DNA of 64,000 nucleotides from Bradyrhizobium sp. WD16 (GCF_024181725.1 NZ_CP028908.1:5507501-5571500); one strand, 5' to 3'; counted from the first letter of the stretch, positions 25,171 through 34,900 are shown. The notes: generated by a model not told the origin, from the letters alone. Program-made: numbers and translations.

Positions 25171-26421
25171 TCAGGCGGTCGGCGGATTCGGTTGAGGCAA
25201 GATGTCCTCCGGCAGCCGCCGTTCGGCGAACTCGTCCAGCACCTCGGTGAAGCGATCCACGGCCCAATCCACCTGCGATTGCTCGATCATCAAGGGCGGC
25301 GCAAAGCGCACCGTATTCCGGTGGGTGTCCTTGGTCAGCACCCCTGCTTGGAGCAGCCGCCTGACCACCGCGCCGGCGCTCGCCATGCTCCGGTGCAACT
25401 CCACGCCGGCGAACAGTCCGCGGCCGCGCACCTCGCGAACGAGCGGGTTTCTGATCGACGACAATCGACCGAGGAGGTGCGCGCCGACGGCAGCGGCGCG
25501 TTCGATCAATCGCTCGTCGATCAAGGTCTCGAGGGCAGCCAACCCGACCGCCGCGGCAATCGGGTTGCCTCCGAAGGTGCTGCCGTGGTCGCCAGGCGTG
25601 AACACCTGCATGACCTCGCGACGGGCGAGAAAGAGCGAGACCGGCAACAGTCCCCCACCCAGCGCCTTGCCGAGCATCAGACCGTCCGGCACCACTCCTT
25701 CATGCTGGCACGCGAGCAGCCGACCGGTGCGTCCCAGGCCACTCTGGATCTCGTCGCACAGCAGCAGCACGTTGCTCGCCTTGCAGATCCGCGCGACTTC
25801 GGCGAGGTAGCCAGGCGGCGGCACATTGATCCCGCCCTCACCTTGAATCGGCTCGACCAGGAAGGCCGCGGTGGCCGGGGTAATGGCCGCGGCGAGCGCC
25901 GACGCGTCGCCAAACGGCACGAGCGTGAAGCCGGGCGGAAACGGCCCGAAGGCGTCGCGATATTGCGCCACGGACGAAAAGCCGACGATCGCGATGGTCC
26001 GGCCGTGGAAGTTCCCCTCGGCGGCAACGATTTCGGCCCGGTCAGGCGGTACCCCCTTGACCTTGTAGGCCCATTTGCGAGCCGCCTTGAGCGCGGTCTC
26101 GACGGCCTCAGCGCCACTGTTCATCGGCAACGCCGCATCCATGCCGGTGAGGGTGCACGCCCTGGCGAGGAACGGGCCCAACTGGTCGCTGAAATAGGCC
26201 CGGGAGATCGTATCCAGATGCCGCACCTGCCTCGTCAAGGCGTCGACGAGCCGCGGATGGCAATGGCCGAAGCTCGCAGCCGAATACGCTCCCATCATGT
26301 CGATGTAGCGCCGATCCGCCTCGTCCCACAGGTAAACTCCCGCTCCACGCACGATCGTGACCGGCAACGGAGCATAATTCGCGGCGCCGAAGCGCGCTTC
26401 GAGACCGGCGAAATCAGTCAT
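25171..26421 (-). CDS. rocD: Ornithine aminotransferase (class III, PLP)
   Basis: 416 residues. Transfers the delta-amino group of ornithine to 2-oxoglutarate, giving glutamate semialdehyde. Family motifs in order: NYAPLPVTIVRGAGVYLWDE, PMNSGAEAVETALKAARKW (PLP phosphate site), NFHGRTIAIVGFS, LLLCDEIQSGLGRTG and the PLP lysine in MLGKALGGG. Acetylornithine aminotransferase is the alternative, but the neighbour is arginase, which produces ornithine, so rocD is favoured. The ATG has AAGGAG 7 bases upstream. Confidence 0.9.
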   Translation of the reverse strand: MTDFAGLEARFGAANYAPLPVTIVRGAGVYLWDEADRRYIDMMGAYSAASFGHCHPRLVDALTRQVRHLDTISRAYFSDQLGPFLARACTLTGMDAALPMNSGAEAVETALKAARKWAYKVKGVPPDRAEIVAAEGNFHGRTIAIVGFSSVAQYRDAFGPFPPGFTLVPFGDASALAAAITPATAAFLVEPIQGEGGINVPPPGYLAEVARICKASNVLLLCDEIQSGLGRTGRLLACQHEGVVPDGLMLGKALGGGLLPVSLFLARREVMQVFTPGDHGSTFGGNPIAAAVGLAALETLIDERLIERAAAVGAHLLGRLSSIRNPLVREVRGRGLFAGVELHRSMASAGAVVRRLLQAGVLTKDTHRNTVRFAPPLMIEQSQVDWAVDRFTEVLDEFAERRLPEDILPQPNPPTA

Positions 26422-26433
26422 GACAACGCTCCT

Positions 26434-27330
26434 TCAAACCGCGCCGGCAATCAGATCGAACATCAGTTGCTCGGTGCGTCTGAACTTGTCACGCGCCGGG
26501 TTGTATTCGACGATCTCGAGGCCTACGCACCTGCTGTCCCTCGTCATTTCGCTCCAGGATGGGAGAAACGCCGCTGCCCGAACGCCGTCCGGTGCGGGCG
26601 TGCCCACACCTGGAGCTTCCGAAGGATCGAAGACGTCGAGATCGAGCGAGACGCCGAAACCAACCGTTCCACGCGTGACGACGGCGTGAGCTTCGGCCAG
26701 GACCGCCTCGACGCCGCGCCTGTGCACCTCCTCCATGCCGATCACCCTCACCCCCAGACGCTCGGCGAATGCGACTTCCTCCACCTCGAAGCTGCGGGCA
26801 CCAATGAGACAAACGTGGCGCGGATCAAGTGCCGGACCTCCTTCAGCGATCGAGGTCAATAGAGGCTCGCCGTGGCCGAGCAGGCACGCCACAGGCATGC
26901 CATGAATGGCGCCGCTATGTGTCGTTTCCGGCACATGCATATCCATATGGGCATCGATCCAGACGAGGCCGAGCGCTCCCCGATTCCGCAGTGCATCGGA
27001 CACACCGCTCCACGTCCCGATCGCGCAGGAATGGTCGCCGCCGACCACCACGAACCGATCGCCGCTGGCCGTCAACCGCCGCGTGACGCCCGCTGTCCAA
27101 CGAGCGGTCCGGGAAACCACCTGGAGCGGATCGGCATCGAGTGCGCAAAGGTCGGCCGGCATCCGCCGCCAGTCGAGCGCGATCCCCCTCGACCGCAGCA
27201 CAGACGCGCTGCTCTTGCGAAAAGCGACCGGGCCCTCTCTGCAGCGACCATCTCCCGCCCCGGCCCCGCACGCCACTTCGACCGACGTGACGGCGCGAAG
27301 ACGGGCCAGCGTCGCGAGATCACCGCTCAT
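26434..27330 (-). CDS. rocF: Arginase
   Basis: 298 residues from the ATG at 27330, preceded by GGGAGG. Hydrolyses arginine to ornithine and urea. The manganese-binding motifs of the ureohydrolase family are present: GGDHSCAIGTWSG, WIDAHMDMHVPETTHSG (DAHxDxH) and SLDLDVFDPSEAPGVGTP (SxDxDxxDP). The C-terminal GLEIVEYNPARD is also typical. It lies 12 bases before rocD, so the two enzymes form an arginine-to-glutamate route. Confidence 0.92.
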   Translation of the reverse strand: MSGDLATLARLRAVTSVEVACGAGAGDGRCREGPVAFRKSSASVLRSRGIALDWRRMPADLCALDADPLQVVSRTARWTAGVTRRLTASGDRFVVVGGDHSCAIGTWSGVSDALRNRGALGLVWIDAHMDMHVPETTHSGAIHGMPVACLLGHGEPLLTSIAEGGPALDPRHVCLIGARSFEVEEVAFAERLGVRVIGMEEVHRRGVEAVLAEAHAVVTRGTVGFGVSLDLDVFDPSEAPGVGTPAPDGVRAAAFLPSWSEMTRDSRCVGLEIVEYNPARDKFRRTEQLMFDLIAGAV

Positions 27331-27470
27331 GACGCACCTCCCGATCCAGGCGTTCAACCAGATCCACGCCTCGGCTCTGGTGATCGATGTAGGTAGTCCG
27401 GCGCAAAAAAACAGGGACGACGCTCTGCGGCCGGCACCAAGACAGTTCGCACTTCTGCTATAGTGTCACC

Positions 27471-30269
27471 ATGACGATCGGGATTACCGGGCCCGAACGA
27501 AAGCCGCCAAGGCGACAGACCATGGCCGGCCTCGTCATGGCTGCCATCGCCGTCGGCATCCTGTTGATCCTGCTCGGGCTCGCGACCGATTTCCTGGTCG
27601 ACTGGATGTGGTTCTCCGCGATCGGCTACCTGCCGGTCTTTTGGACCATGATCGGCGCGAAAGCCGCCGTTTTTCTTGGGGTCTTCCTGGCCACCGCCGT
27701 CATCCTGTGGGCGAACGCACGGCTCGCACTTGAGCTGACCCGGCGACGAGGCAGCCTCCCCACCGGCTTCGCCCACACCCTCGCGGCGACCGGAACGCCG
27801 CCCGATCCGCTCCAGTTCATGCGCCAGTCGATCGGCCAATTTCTGCCATGGTCCATCGTCCTCGCCGGCAGCGCCGGACTGGTCGCTCTTTTTATCGCCG
27901 CCGGGGAGCTCAGCCGCTGGAGCGTTGTTCTACAGTTCCTTTATCAGGTGCCGTATGGCGCAAAGGATCCACTGTTCGGCAAAGACATCGGGCTCTATCT
28001 TTTCTCCCTGCCCGCCTACATCGCCATCAAGAACTGGTTGCTGCTCACGCTGCTCTCCAGCGCGCTGTTCGCCGGAGCGGTCTACTGGCTGCAGGGCGAC
28101 ATCGAACACCAGGCGCAGTCCCGATCGATCTCGCCGACAGCAATCGCGCACGCCTCGGCGCTTCTCGGCTTGTTCTTTGCCGTCAAAGCGTGGTCCTACG
28201 CCCTCGATCGCTACCTTCTCCTCTATGGCGACAATGGCATCCTGGTCGGAGCAAGCTACACCGACATCCACGTCGAGCTGCCGGTGCTGTGGCTTCTGAT
28301 CGGCCTTTCGACCGCCGCGGCATTCGCGTCATGGGCGAACCTGCGGGCGCGGACGTCCATCCTCCCTGCGGCGGCGATTGCAATCGTCTTCGGCGGCGTC
28401 TTTCTGTTCTCCGGCGTGGTCCCTGCACTGTTTCAGCGCTTCTACGTCAAACCGAACGAACTCGCGCTGGAGCGCCCCTATATCGAACGCAGCATCACGC
28501 TGACCCGGCAGGCCTACCATCTCGACCGGATCGTGGCCAAACCGTTTCCAGCCGAACAGGATCTCACCCTCGAGACGCTGGAGGCCAACAAGGCGACCAT
28601 CGACAACATCAGGTTATGGGACTGGCAGCCGTTGGCGGATACCTACGCCCAACTGCAGGAAATCCGCACCTACTATAAATTGCGCGAGCTTGATGTGGAT
28701 CGCTATTGGCTTGGCGGCGCCTATCAAAGCGTGATGCTCTCCGCCCGCGAACTCAACGCCTCGCTGCTGGCAACTGAAGCACAGACGTGGGTCAACCTGC
28801 ACCTTCTGTTTACCCATGGCAACGGCGCGGTGATGAGCCCGGTGACACGGAAGAGCGCGGAAGGGCTGCCATTGCTCTATTTGCGCGACATCCCTCCCGT
28901 AGCCCATGGCGGCCCCGAGATCCGCGAGCCCCGCATCTATTATGGCGAGGAGAAGAGCCGCTACATCATTGTCCATGGAACCACGCCGGAATTCGATTAT
29001 CCGAAAGGGACGGACAACGTCTATTCCAGCTACGGCGGCGCCGGCGGCATTCCGCTGCGGGGAATCCTGCGGCGTTTCATTCTCGCCAATTACTTCAGCG
29101 ACGTAAACCTCTTGCTCTCGAGCTACGTCACCGACGACAGCCGCGTCATGATCCGTCGCAACATCCAGGAACGGATACGGACGATCGCTCCATTCCTCAC
29201 CCTCGATCACGATCCCTATCTCGTCATCAGCGAGGGCCGACTGTTCTGGATGCAGGACGCCTATACGACGAGCGAATACTTTCCCTACTCGCGTCCCGCT
29301 CCCGGCATCAACATGAACTACATCCGCAATTCGGTGAAGGCGGTGGTCGATGCCTATAACGGCACGGTCGATTTCTATCTGATCGACCCGGCCGATCCGA
29401 TTGCCGCCACCTATCAGCGCATTTTTCCCGGGCTGTTCAAGCCGTTCGCGGCCATGCCGCCTGATCTGCAAAAGCACATCCGCTATCCCGAGGATCTCTT
29501 CACGATTCAGGCGAGGCTTTACCAAGCCTACCACATGAAAACGGCCGACGTTTTCTACAATCGCGAAGACCTTTGGGATTTTCCGCGCCAGCCGACCGCC
29601 GACGGCGGGGTCGCTCCGATGGCCCCCTACTACATCATCATGCGGCTGCCCGGGGAATCCCAGGCCGAGTTCTTCATCATGATTCCCATGGTGCCGAGCC
29701 GCCGCGACAACATGATCGCGTGGCTCGCGGCCCGTTGCGATTCACCGGATTACGGCAAGCTGATCGTCTACGAATTTCCCAAAGAGAAGCTCGTCTACGG
29801 ACCGTTCCAGATCGAGGCGCGGATCCATCAGAACACCGAGATCTCTCAACAGATCTCGCTCTGGAACCAGATGGGCTCGCGCGTCATCCGGGGAAACCTG
29901 CTCGTCATCCCGATCGAGAATTCCATTCTCTATGTCTCGCCGCTCTATCTGCGCGCGGAACAAGGACACCTGCCAGAGCTCAAACGCGTGATCGCCGCCT
30001 ATGGTGAGCACGTCGTGATGAAGGAGACGCTTGCCGAGGCGTTGACGGCGCTCTTTACCGATGGCGCCGCGCCGGAGAGACCGGTCGCGGCAGCGGGGGC
30101 ACCAGGCGCCGGCGCTCGAGGCGCGGCAACTCGCGCCCGAGAAGCGCTCGATCGCTACAATCGGGCGATGGAGCTGTTGAAGTCCGGCGACTGGGCCGGA
30201 TTCGGCGCGCAGATCGACACCATGCGCGGCGTGCTCGAGGACATGAGCCGGCAATCGGCCGGCCACTGA
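27471..30269 (+). CDS. UPF0182 family large membrane protein
   Basis: 932 residues, the usual size for UPF0182. The N-terminal third has about seven membrane helices (for example LVMAAIAVGILLILLGLATD and IVLAGSAGLVALFIAAGEL). The remaining 600 residues form a large extracytoplasmic domain with conserved YVKPNELALERPYIERSITL, RDIPPVAHGGPEI and PYYIIMRLPGE. Function is unknown. A possible -10 TATAGT lies just before the start. The tail (about 860-932) is Ala-rich and coiled. Confidence 0.92.
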   Translation: MTIGITGPERKPPRRQTMAGLVMAAIAVGILLILLGLATDFLVDWMWFSAIGYLPVFWTMIGAKAAVFLGVFLATAVILWANARLALELTRRRGSLPTGFAHTLAATGTPPDPLQFMRQSIGQFLPWSIVLAGSAGLVALFIAAGELSRWSVVLQFLYQVPYGAKDPLFGKDIGLYLFSLPAYIAIKNWLLLTLLSSALFAGAVYWLQGDIEHQAQSRSISPTAIAHASALLGLFFAVKAWSYALDRYLLLYGDNGILVGASYTDIHVELPVLWLLIGLSTAAAFASWANLRARTSILPAAAIAIVFGGVFLFSGVVPALFQRFYVKPNELALERPYIERSITLTRQAYHLDRIVAKPFPAEQDLTLETLEANKATIDNIRLWDWQPLADTYAQLQEIRTYYKLRELDVDRYWLGGAYQSVMLSARELNASLLATEAQTWVNLHLLFTHGNGAVMSPVTRKSAEGLPLLYLRDIPPVAHGGPEIREPRIYYGEEKSRYIIVHGTTPEFDYPKGTDNVYSSYGGAGGIPLRGILRRFILANYFSDVNLLLSSYVTDDSRVMIRRNIQERIRTIAPFLTLDHDPYLVISEGRLFWMQDAYTTSEYFPYSRPAPGINMNYIRNSVKAVVDAYNGTVDFYLIDPADPIAATYQRIFPGLFKPFAAMPPDLQKHIRYPEDLFTIQARLYQAYHMKTADVFYNREDLWDFPRQPTADGGVAPMAPYYIIMRLPGESQAEFFIMIPMVPSRRDNMIAWLAARCDSPDYGKLIVYEFPKEKLVYGPFQIEARIHQNTEISQQISLWNQMGSRVIRGNLLVIPIENSILYVSPLYLRAEQGHLPELKRVIAAYGEHVVMKETLAEALTALFTDGAAPERPVAAAGAPGAGARGAATRAREALDRYNRAMELLKSGDWAGFGAQIDTMRGVLEDMSRQSAGH

Positions 30270-30344
30270 GAGCATTGAATGTTGCCCGACACCTTCGGGA
30301 AGTGCGCCGACCCGATTTTGATACCGCCACGGACGACGCACCGT

Positions 30345-30358
30345 TTGACCTAGCGCAA
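30345..30358. promoter_or_regulatory. FixK/FNR-type box upstream of hsp20
   Basis: TTGACCTAGCGCAA fits the FixK2 consensus TTG(A/C)-N6-(T/G)CAA exactly, and its centre lies about 66 bases before the Hsp20 start codon, a normal distance for an activator site. Confidence 0.6.
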
Positions 30359-30417
30359 AGGCGGCGGCCTCGCCGCGATTAGCCTTAACTTCAGGTCACA
30401 GTGCAGGAGAGTTCCAT

Positions 30418-30960
30418 ATGGCTGAAGCAGGCAAGATTCCCTTGAAGGTCGATGAAAAAACCCCGCCCCGCGTTCCGCTGCAGGCGCCACTGCAGGCATG
30501 GCGCCCGTTCGAAACCCTGCGCGACGAAGTCAATCGCCTGTTCGACGATTTCGGCGGCAGTCTCTGGCGCGGCCCATTCCGGCACGCCCTGCCCGATCTC
30601 GACGCGCTGTGGCAGCGCAGTGGCGGAGCCTTCGCTGCCGTCGACGTCGCCGAGAAGGACAATGCCTACGAGATCACCGCCGAGCTTCCGGGCCTCGACG
30701 AGAAGAACATCGAGGTGACGCTCGCCAATGGTGGCCTGACCATCAAGGGCGAGAAAAAGGAAGAGAAGGAGGAGAGGAAGAAGGACTACTATCTCAAGGA
30801 GCGGCGCTTCGGCTCGTTCCAGCGCTCCTTCGCGCTGCCCGACAGCGTCGATCCCGACAAGATCGAGGCGAGCTTCAACAAGGGCGTGCTCACGGTGAAG
30901 CTGCCGAAGAAGCCCGAGGCGATCAAGTCCGAGAAGAAGATCGCGGTCAAAGCCGGCTGA
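30418..30960 (+). CDS. Hsp20 / alpha-crystallin small heat shock protein
   Basis: 180 residues, ATG with AGGAG 8 bases upstream. An N-terminal segment (RPFETLRDEVNRLFDDFGGS) precedes the alpha-crystallin domain at about 78-178: VDVAEKDNAYEITAELPGLD, then LTIKGEKKEEKEERKKDYYL, RRFGSFQRSFALPDSVD and FNKGVLTVKLPK. It keeps unfolding proteins soluble until ATP-dependent chaperones act. A FixK-like box upstream suggests induction at low oxygen rather than only by heat. Confidence 0.93.
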   Translation: MAEAGKIPLKVDEKTPPRVPLQAPLQAWRPFETLRDEVNRLFDDFGGSLWRGPFRHALPDLDALWQRSGGAFAAVDVAEKDNAYEITAELPGLDEKNIEVTLANGGLTIKGEKKEEKEERKKDYYLKERRFGSFQRSFALPDSVDPDKIEASFNKGVLTVKLPKKPEAIKSEKKIAVKAG

Positions 30961-30991
30961 GGCACGGGCGCTTCACGCCGTTCCGGCGTCC

Positions 30992-31013
30992 CGGGCCGCC
31001 CGAGCGGCCCGGA
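30992..31013. terminator. GC-rich hairpin after hsp20
   Basis: CCGGGCCGC-CCGA-GCGGCCCGG forms a perfect 9-bp stem between the hsp20 stop and the DUF3775 start. There is no T-run, so it may weaken read-through or protect the hsp20 message rather than terminate fully. Confidence 0.4.
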
Positions 31014-31045
31014 TCGCCATCCAGAGAACCGATGACGAGGACACC

Positions 31046-31456
31046 ATGCCGACACCACCGCCACTGAGCATTGCTCCGGAGAAGGTCTTCTTCGTCATTG
31101 CCAAGGCCCGCCAGTTCGACGCCAAGGACGTGGTTACCGATCCCGACCCGGGATCGAACGCCAGCGACGACGGCATGCGCGCCGTACTCGAGGACCATGC
31201 CGACGATCCGGTGCGCCTCGAGCTGTCCCGCTTCATCCGCGGCCTCAATGTCGACGAGCAGATCGATCTCGTCGCCCTCGCCTGGATGGGGCGCGGTGAC
31301 GGCGATCTCGACAGTTGGGACGAACTGCGCGGCGAGGCGGCCCGGGCACACAACAACCGCACCGCTTCCTATCTGCTCGGCATGCCGCTGCTCGCCGGCC
31401 ATCTCGAGGACGCCATGGCGACGTGCGGCTTCGACGAGGAAGACTTCGAGACCTGA
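31046..31456 (+). CDS. DUF3775 domain protein
   Basis: 136 residues, cytosolic. The family pattern is visible: LSIAPEKVFFVIAKARQFDA, EDHADDPVRLELSRFIRGLN, DEQIDLVALAWMGRGD and a C-terminal TASYLLGMPLLAGHLEDA. Function is unknown. It lies 85 bases after hsp20 and 50 before the chaB-like gene, and may belong to the same stress-induced transcript. Confidence 0.8.
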   Translation: MPTPPPLSIAPEKVFFVIAKARQFDAKDVVTDPDPGSNASDDGMRAVLEDHADDPVRLELSRFIRGLNVDEQIDLVALAWMGRGDGDLDSWDELRGEAARAHNNRTASYLLGMPLLAGHLEDAMATCGFDEEDFET

Positions 31457-31506
31457 CCACGCGCATCGAGCGCGCCCGCTGCGGCGACGACGTCGCGGAG
31501 AGCAGT

Positions 31507-31731
31507 ATGCCCTATCGCGACAACGCCGATCTTCCGCCGTCCGTGCGCCATCACCTGCCGCCGCACGCGCAGGATATCTATCGTGCGGCCTTCAATCATG
31601 CCTTCGCTGCCCACGCCTCCGATCTGCGCCGGGAGGAGATCGCCCATCGCATCGCCTGGGCAGCCGTCAAACGGTCCTACGTCAAAATCGGCGATGAATG
31701 GGTCGAGGTCGACCGTGTCGACCGGACCTGA
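31507..31731 (+). CDS. ChaB family protein
   Basis: 74 residues from the ATG at 31507; a longer frame exists but overlaps the DUF3775 gene. The ChaB pattern is clear: MPYRDNADLPPSVRHHLPPH, then AQDIYRAAFNHAF and HRIAWAAVKRSYVK. ChaB was named as a putative cation-transport regulator in Escherichia coli; the true role is unclear. Small acidic/basic proteins of this family often accompany stress genes. Confidence 0.85.
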   Translation: MPYRDNADLPPSVRHHLPPHAQDIYRAAFNHAFAAHASDLRREEIAHRIAWAAVKRSYVKIGDEWVEVDRVDRT

Positions 31732-31853
31732 GTATCGGCCCGCATTGCGGCGCAACCGGTCCTTCTGCGGTGCACTGATGACAGGCAGATGACGAGACCG
31801 GCGTTTTGCACGGTTGCGGCGCGAAGCTGGGTTGAGCTGATGCGGACTTGACT

Positions 31854-31878
31854 TGGAACAACATATGGCATTGTTCCA
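31854..31878. promoter_or_regulatory. Inverted repeat upstream of ABC transporter operon
   Basis: TGGAACAA-CATATGGCA-TTGTTCCA is a perfect 8-bp inverted repeat with a 9-base spacer, about 75 bases before the first permease gene. Its shape fits an operator for a dimeric regulator; which one is unknown. Confidence 0.5.
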
Positions 31879-31953
31879 CGCCATCTGATCTCTCAACGCA
31901 CTGAGTATCGTGTCGACTTTCTGCATCACATCGTCGAGGCCGGGACGGGTGTC

Positions 31954-32739
31954 ATGGCGCTCGTGACTGCTCTCTACCTGATCTACCTGTTCACCCCGAT
32001 CGTGCTGCTGCTGATCGGCTCCTTTGGCGAGAACTGGTTCAACACCCTGCTGCCGAACGGCTTCACCGCCGACTGGTATCGGCAGGTCGCGACCGACGGC
32101 AGCTTCCGGCGCGCCTTCTGGACCAGCCTCGAAGTCTGCCTGCTGACCTGCGGCTTCGGCACGCTGATCGGACTGCCGCTGGCCTATGCCATCTATCGCG
32201 CGGCCTCGCAGAAGGTCCGCGCCGCGGCGCGCATCGTCTATCTGCTGCCGGTCGCCGTACCGCCGCTGGTGCTGGCATTCGGCTTCATTCTCGTCTTCTC
32301 CTCGGACGAGTTGCCGTTCCTGGGCAGCCTGTGGGTGCTGGTCGGCGGCCATCTCGTCATCACCCTGCCCTATCTGCTGCATACCCTGATCGGCGACATG
32401 CGCCATCTTCGCCTGGCCGATCAGGAGCTCGCGGCGGAATCGCTCGGCGCCGGCTTTGCGCAGCGGTTCAGGGACGTCGTGCTGCCGGCGCTGCGCCACA
32501 GCCTCGCCTCGGGCCTGATCACCGTCGCCGCGCTGTCAATCGGCGAATTCCAGCTGTCGAACCTGGTGTCAGGCTTCCTGACGCGGCCCTATCCCGTGGT
32601 CCTGCTGCAGGCCTTCTATGGCGCCACCGGCTTCGCCTGCGCCGCCACGGTCGTCCTGCTGGTTCTCGCCCTCACGGCATCGGGCTTGAGCGCGCTGACG
32701 GCGCGCAGCACCCAGGGCCTGCCCGGAGCCGCCGCATGA
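31954..32739 (+). CDS. ABC transporter permease, polyamine type (PotC-like)
   Basis: 261 residues with six predicted membrane helices. The inner-membrane component motif for ATPase contact is AAESLGAGFAQRFRDVVLPA (EAA loop). The family is that of spermidine/putrescine and related importers. Its stop overlaps the ATPase start as ATGA, and four further genes follow in the same direction. The substrate cannot be read from the sequence. Confidence 0.85.
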   Translation: MALVTALYLIYLFTPIVLLLIGSFGENWFNTLLPNGFTADWYRQVATDGSFRRAFWTSLEVCLLTCGFGTLIGLPLAYAIYRAASQKVRAAARIVYLLPVAVPPLVLAFGFILVFSSDELPFLGSLWVLVGGHLVITLPYLLHTLIGDMRHLRLADQELAAESLGAGFAQRFRDVVLPALRHSLASGLITVAALSIGEFQLSNLVSGFLTRPYPVVLLQAFYGATGFACAATVVLLVLALTASGLSALTARSTQGLPGAAA

Positions 32740-33800
32740 GCGCACGCGAGCAGGCAGCGGACACCATCGTGCTGGAAGGCGTCAGCTACACCTATCCCGG
32801 CACGACGATCGGCGTTCACGACATCAATCTCGCCATCCGGCGCGGCGAACTCCTTGCCGTGATCGGCTCGAGCGGTTGCGGCAAGTCCACGCTGCTCAAG
32901 ATCATCGCCGGATTCATCCAGCCCTCCCGCGGCCGGGTTCTCATCGCCGGCAAGGACGCGACGCGCGTCCCACCGCGCGAGCGCGACGTCGGCATCGTCT
33001 TTCAGAACTACACGCTGTTTCCGCACATGCGGGCCTGGGAGAATGTCGCCTATCCGCTGAAGCTGCGTGGACAGGCCGCCGAGGCGCGCCGCAAGGCCGC
33101 CCTCGACATCCTCAACCGGGTGGGCCTCGCGGAACGCGCCGAGCAGTTTCCGGCGCAATTGTCCGGCGGCCAACAGCAGCGGGTGGCGCTGGCGCGGGCC
33201 CTGGTGTTCGATCCGCGCGCCCTGCTGCTCGACGAGCCGCTCTCGGCGCTGGACGCGGCGCTGCGGGTCGAAATGCGCGACGAGATCCGCCGGCTGCAGC
33301 GCCTGCACCAGATCGCCACCATGCACATCACCCACGACCAGGAAGAGGCGCTGTCCATGGCCGACCGGGTCGCGATCATGCGCGGCGGCCGCATCATCCA
33401 GGTCGGCGAACCCCACGAGATCTACGCCCATCCGGCCAGTCGCGAGGTCGCGGCCTTTGTCGGCCATGCCAATCTGTGGCCTGGGCAGGTCAGCGGCACC
33501 GACAGCGTCGTGACGCCGCTCGGCACGCTGATGAGCGGGCCGCATGGCCGCCCGGTCGGCGACAATGTCACCGTGCTGGTGCGGCCGGAACGGGTACGGA
33601 GCGGCACCGCGCCGGACGGGGTCAACACCTTCCGCGGCAGTGTGACGCGCGACCGCTTTCTCGGCAGCTTTCGCCGCTTCGACTTTCGCACCGGCGACAC
33701 GGTGCTGCTCGGCGAGACCGGCGAGATGACCGAAATTTCCACCATCCATATTCCGCCCGCCGCCGTGCAGATCCTGCCGGATGCCGACGGCCCAGCATGA
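32736..33800 (+). CDS. ABC transporter ATP-binding protein (PotA-like)
   Basis: 354 residues; the ATG at 32736 overlaps the permease stop. Walker A IGSSGCGKST, Q-loop FQNYTLFPHM, signature [15 protein letters not shown], Walker B LLLDEPLSALD and switch ITHDQEEAL are all intact. The C-terminal 110 residues form a TOBE-type domain (NVTVLVRPERVR). It powers uptake by the two permeases of this operon. Confidence 0.93.
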   Translation: MSAREQAADTIVLEGVSYTYPGTTIGVHDINLAIRRGELLAVIGSSGCGKSTLLKIIAGFIQPSRGRVLIAGKDATRVPPRERDVGIVFQNYTLFPHMRAWENVAYPLKLRGQAAEARRKAALDILNRVGLAERAEQFPAQLSGGQQQRVALARALVFDPRALLLDEPLSALDAALRVEMRDEIRRLQRLHQIATMHITHDQEEALSMADRVAIMRGGRIIQVGEPHEIYAHPASREVAAFVGHANLWPGQVSGTDSVVTPLGTLMSGPHGRPVGDNVTVLVRPERVRSGTAPDGVNTFRGSVTRDRFLGSFRRFDFRTGDTVLLGETGEMTEISTIHIPPAAVQILPDADGPA

Positions 33801-33823
33801 CACGCAAACCACCGGAGGCGACG

Positions 33824-34900
33824 ATGAGCGTCCTGAAGACAACCGCCGTGATCCTGACCTGCTTGGGTCCGATAACGGCCCATGCGCAGACCGTACTCGA
33901 TTCACCCGAGCTCTATCCCGGCGAAAAGGCACTCTACGAGGCGGCCACCAAGGAAGGCATGGCGGTCTCCTTCGACACCGGGCCGACCTGGGCCAACTGG
34001 GCGGCCGAGTTCGCCGCGTTCAAGAAGCGCTATCCGGCGATCGAGCTGACCTACAACGATATCGGCTCGGCGGCCACCGTGCTGGCCCTGGAGAAGGCGC
34101 GCAATCGGCCGCAGGCCGATACCGCCTACTACTTCGCAGCCTCAGGCGTCGACGCCGCCGCCAAGGATGTGATCGCGCCGTTCAAGCCGGTGAATTTCGA
34201 CAAGCTGCCGGAGGTCTTCCGTCATCCCGAAGGCAAGTGGTTCACCATCCACTCCCTGACGATCGCGTTCGTCGTCAACACCAGGCTGGTGAAAAACGTG
34301 CCCCAGTCATGGGCTGATCTGCTCAAGCCGGAGTACAAGAATTCGGTGGTCTATCTCGATCCCCGCTCCACCGGCGTCGGCCAGGTGCTGACCTTCGCCG
34401 CGGCCTATGCCCATGGCGGTAGCGTCGACAATGTCCAGCCGGGCATCGATTATCTCGGCAAGCTGCACCAGGCCGGCAACGTGCTGCGCGTCGTCGGCAC
34501 GACGCCCTACGCGCAATTCGTCAAGGGCGAAATCCCGGTGTGGATCTCCTACGAGAATGACGGGCTCAAGGCCAAATACACCGACGGGCTCGGCGATCAG
34601 GTGGCGGTGGTGATCCCCAAGGAAGGTTCGGCCGCCGCGCCCTACGGCATCAGCCTCGTCAAGAACGGTCCCAACCCGAACGCGGGCAAGCTGTGGCTGA
34701 ACTTCATCATGACCGATCTCGGCCAGGGCATCTTCGCCCAGGGCTTCGTCCGTCCGGCGGTGCCCGGTGTGCAGCTGTCGGCCGATGTGGCTGCCAAGCT
34801 GCCGCCCGCGCCGCAGGTCCATCCGCTCGACGTCCAGAAGGCCGCGGCCAAAAAGGCCGAGATCGATGCCGGCTGGGCCAAGGCGGCGATTCAGCACTGA
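33824..34900 (+). CDS. ABC transporter substrate-binding protein
   Basis: 358 residues from the ATG at 33824, chosen because GGAGG lies 6 bases upstream; an earlier ATG at 33797 is in frame. A signal peptide ends at AHAQ. The mature part has the periplasmic binding fold with FDTGPTWANWAAEFAAFKKR, TIAFVVNTRLVKNVPQSWAD and VGTTPYAQFVKGEIPVWISY. It resembles extracellular binding proteins of the iron/thiamine/polyamine superfamily; the exact ligand is unknown. Confidence 0.87.
   Translation: MSVLKTTAVILTCLGPITAHAQTVLDSPELYPGEKALYEAATKEGMAVSFDTGPTWANWAAEFAAFKKRYPAIELTYNDIGSAATVLALEKARNRPQADTAYYFAASGVDAAAKDVIAPFKPVNFDKLPEVFRHPEGKWFTIHSLTIAFVVNTRLVKNVPQSWADLLKPEYKNSVVYLDPRSTGVGQVLTFAAAYAHGGSVDNVQPGIDYLGKLHQAGNVLRVVGTTPYAQFVKGEIPVWISYENDGLKAKYTDGLGDQVAVVIPKEGSAAAPYGISLVKNGPNPNAGKLWLNFIMTDLGQGIFAQGFVRPAVPGVQLSADVAAKLPPAPQVHPLDVQKAAAKKAEIDAGWAKAAIQH

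Noticed and set aside
25045-26862. A 605-codon open frame on the plus strand opposite rocD and arginase
   Set aside because: It is a mirror of codon bias in high-GC genes; the minus strand holds intact rocD and rocF with all motifs.
31848-31861. TTGACTTGGAACAA as a FixK-like box before the polyamine-type transporter
   Set aside because: The second half-site is ACAA, outside the consensus, and it overlaps the better inverted repeat TGGAACAA/TTGTTCCA.
31369-32499. A 376-codon minus-strand frame opposite the chaB-like gene and first transporter permease
   Set aside because: The plus strand encodes recognisable ChaB and permease proteins; the antisense product has no family motif.
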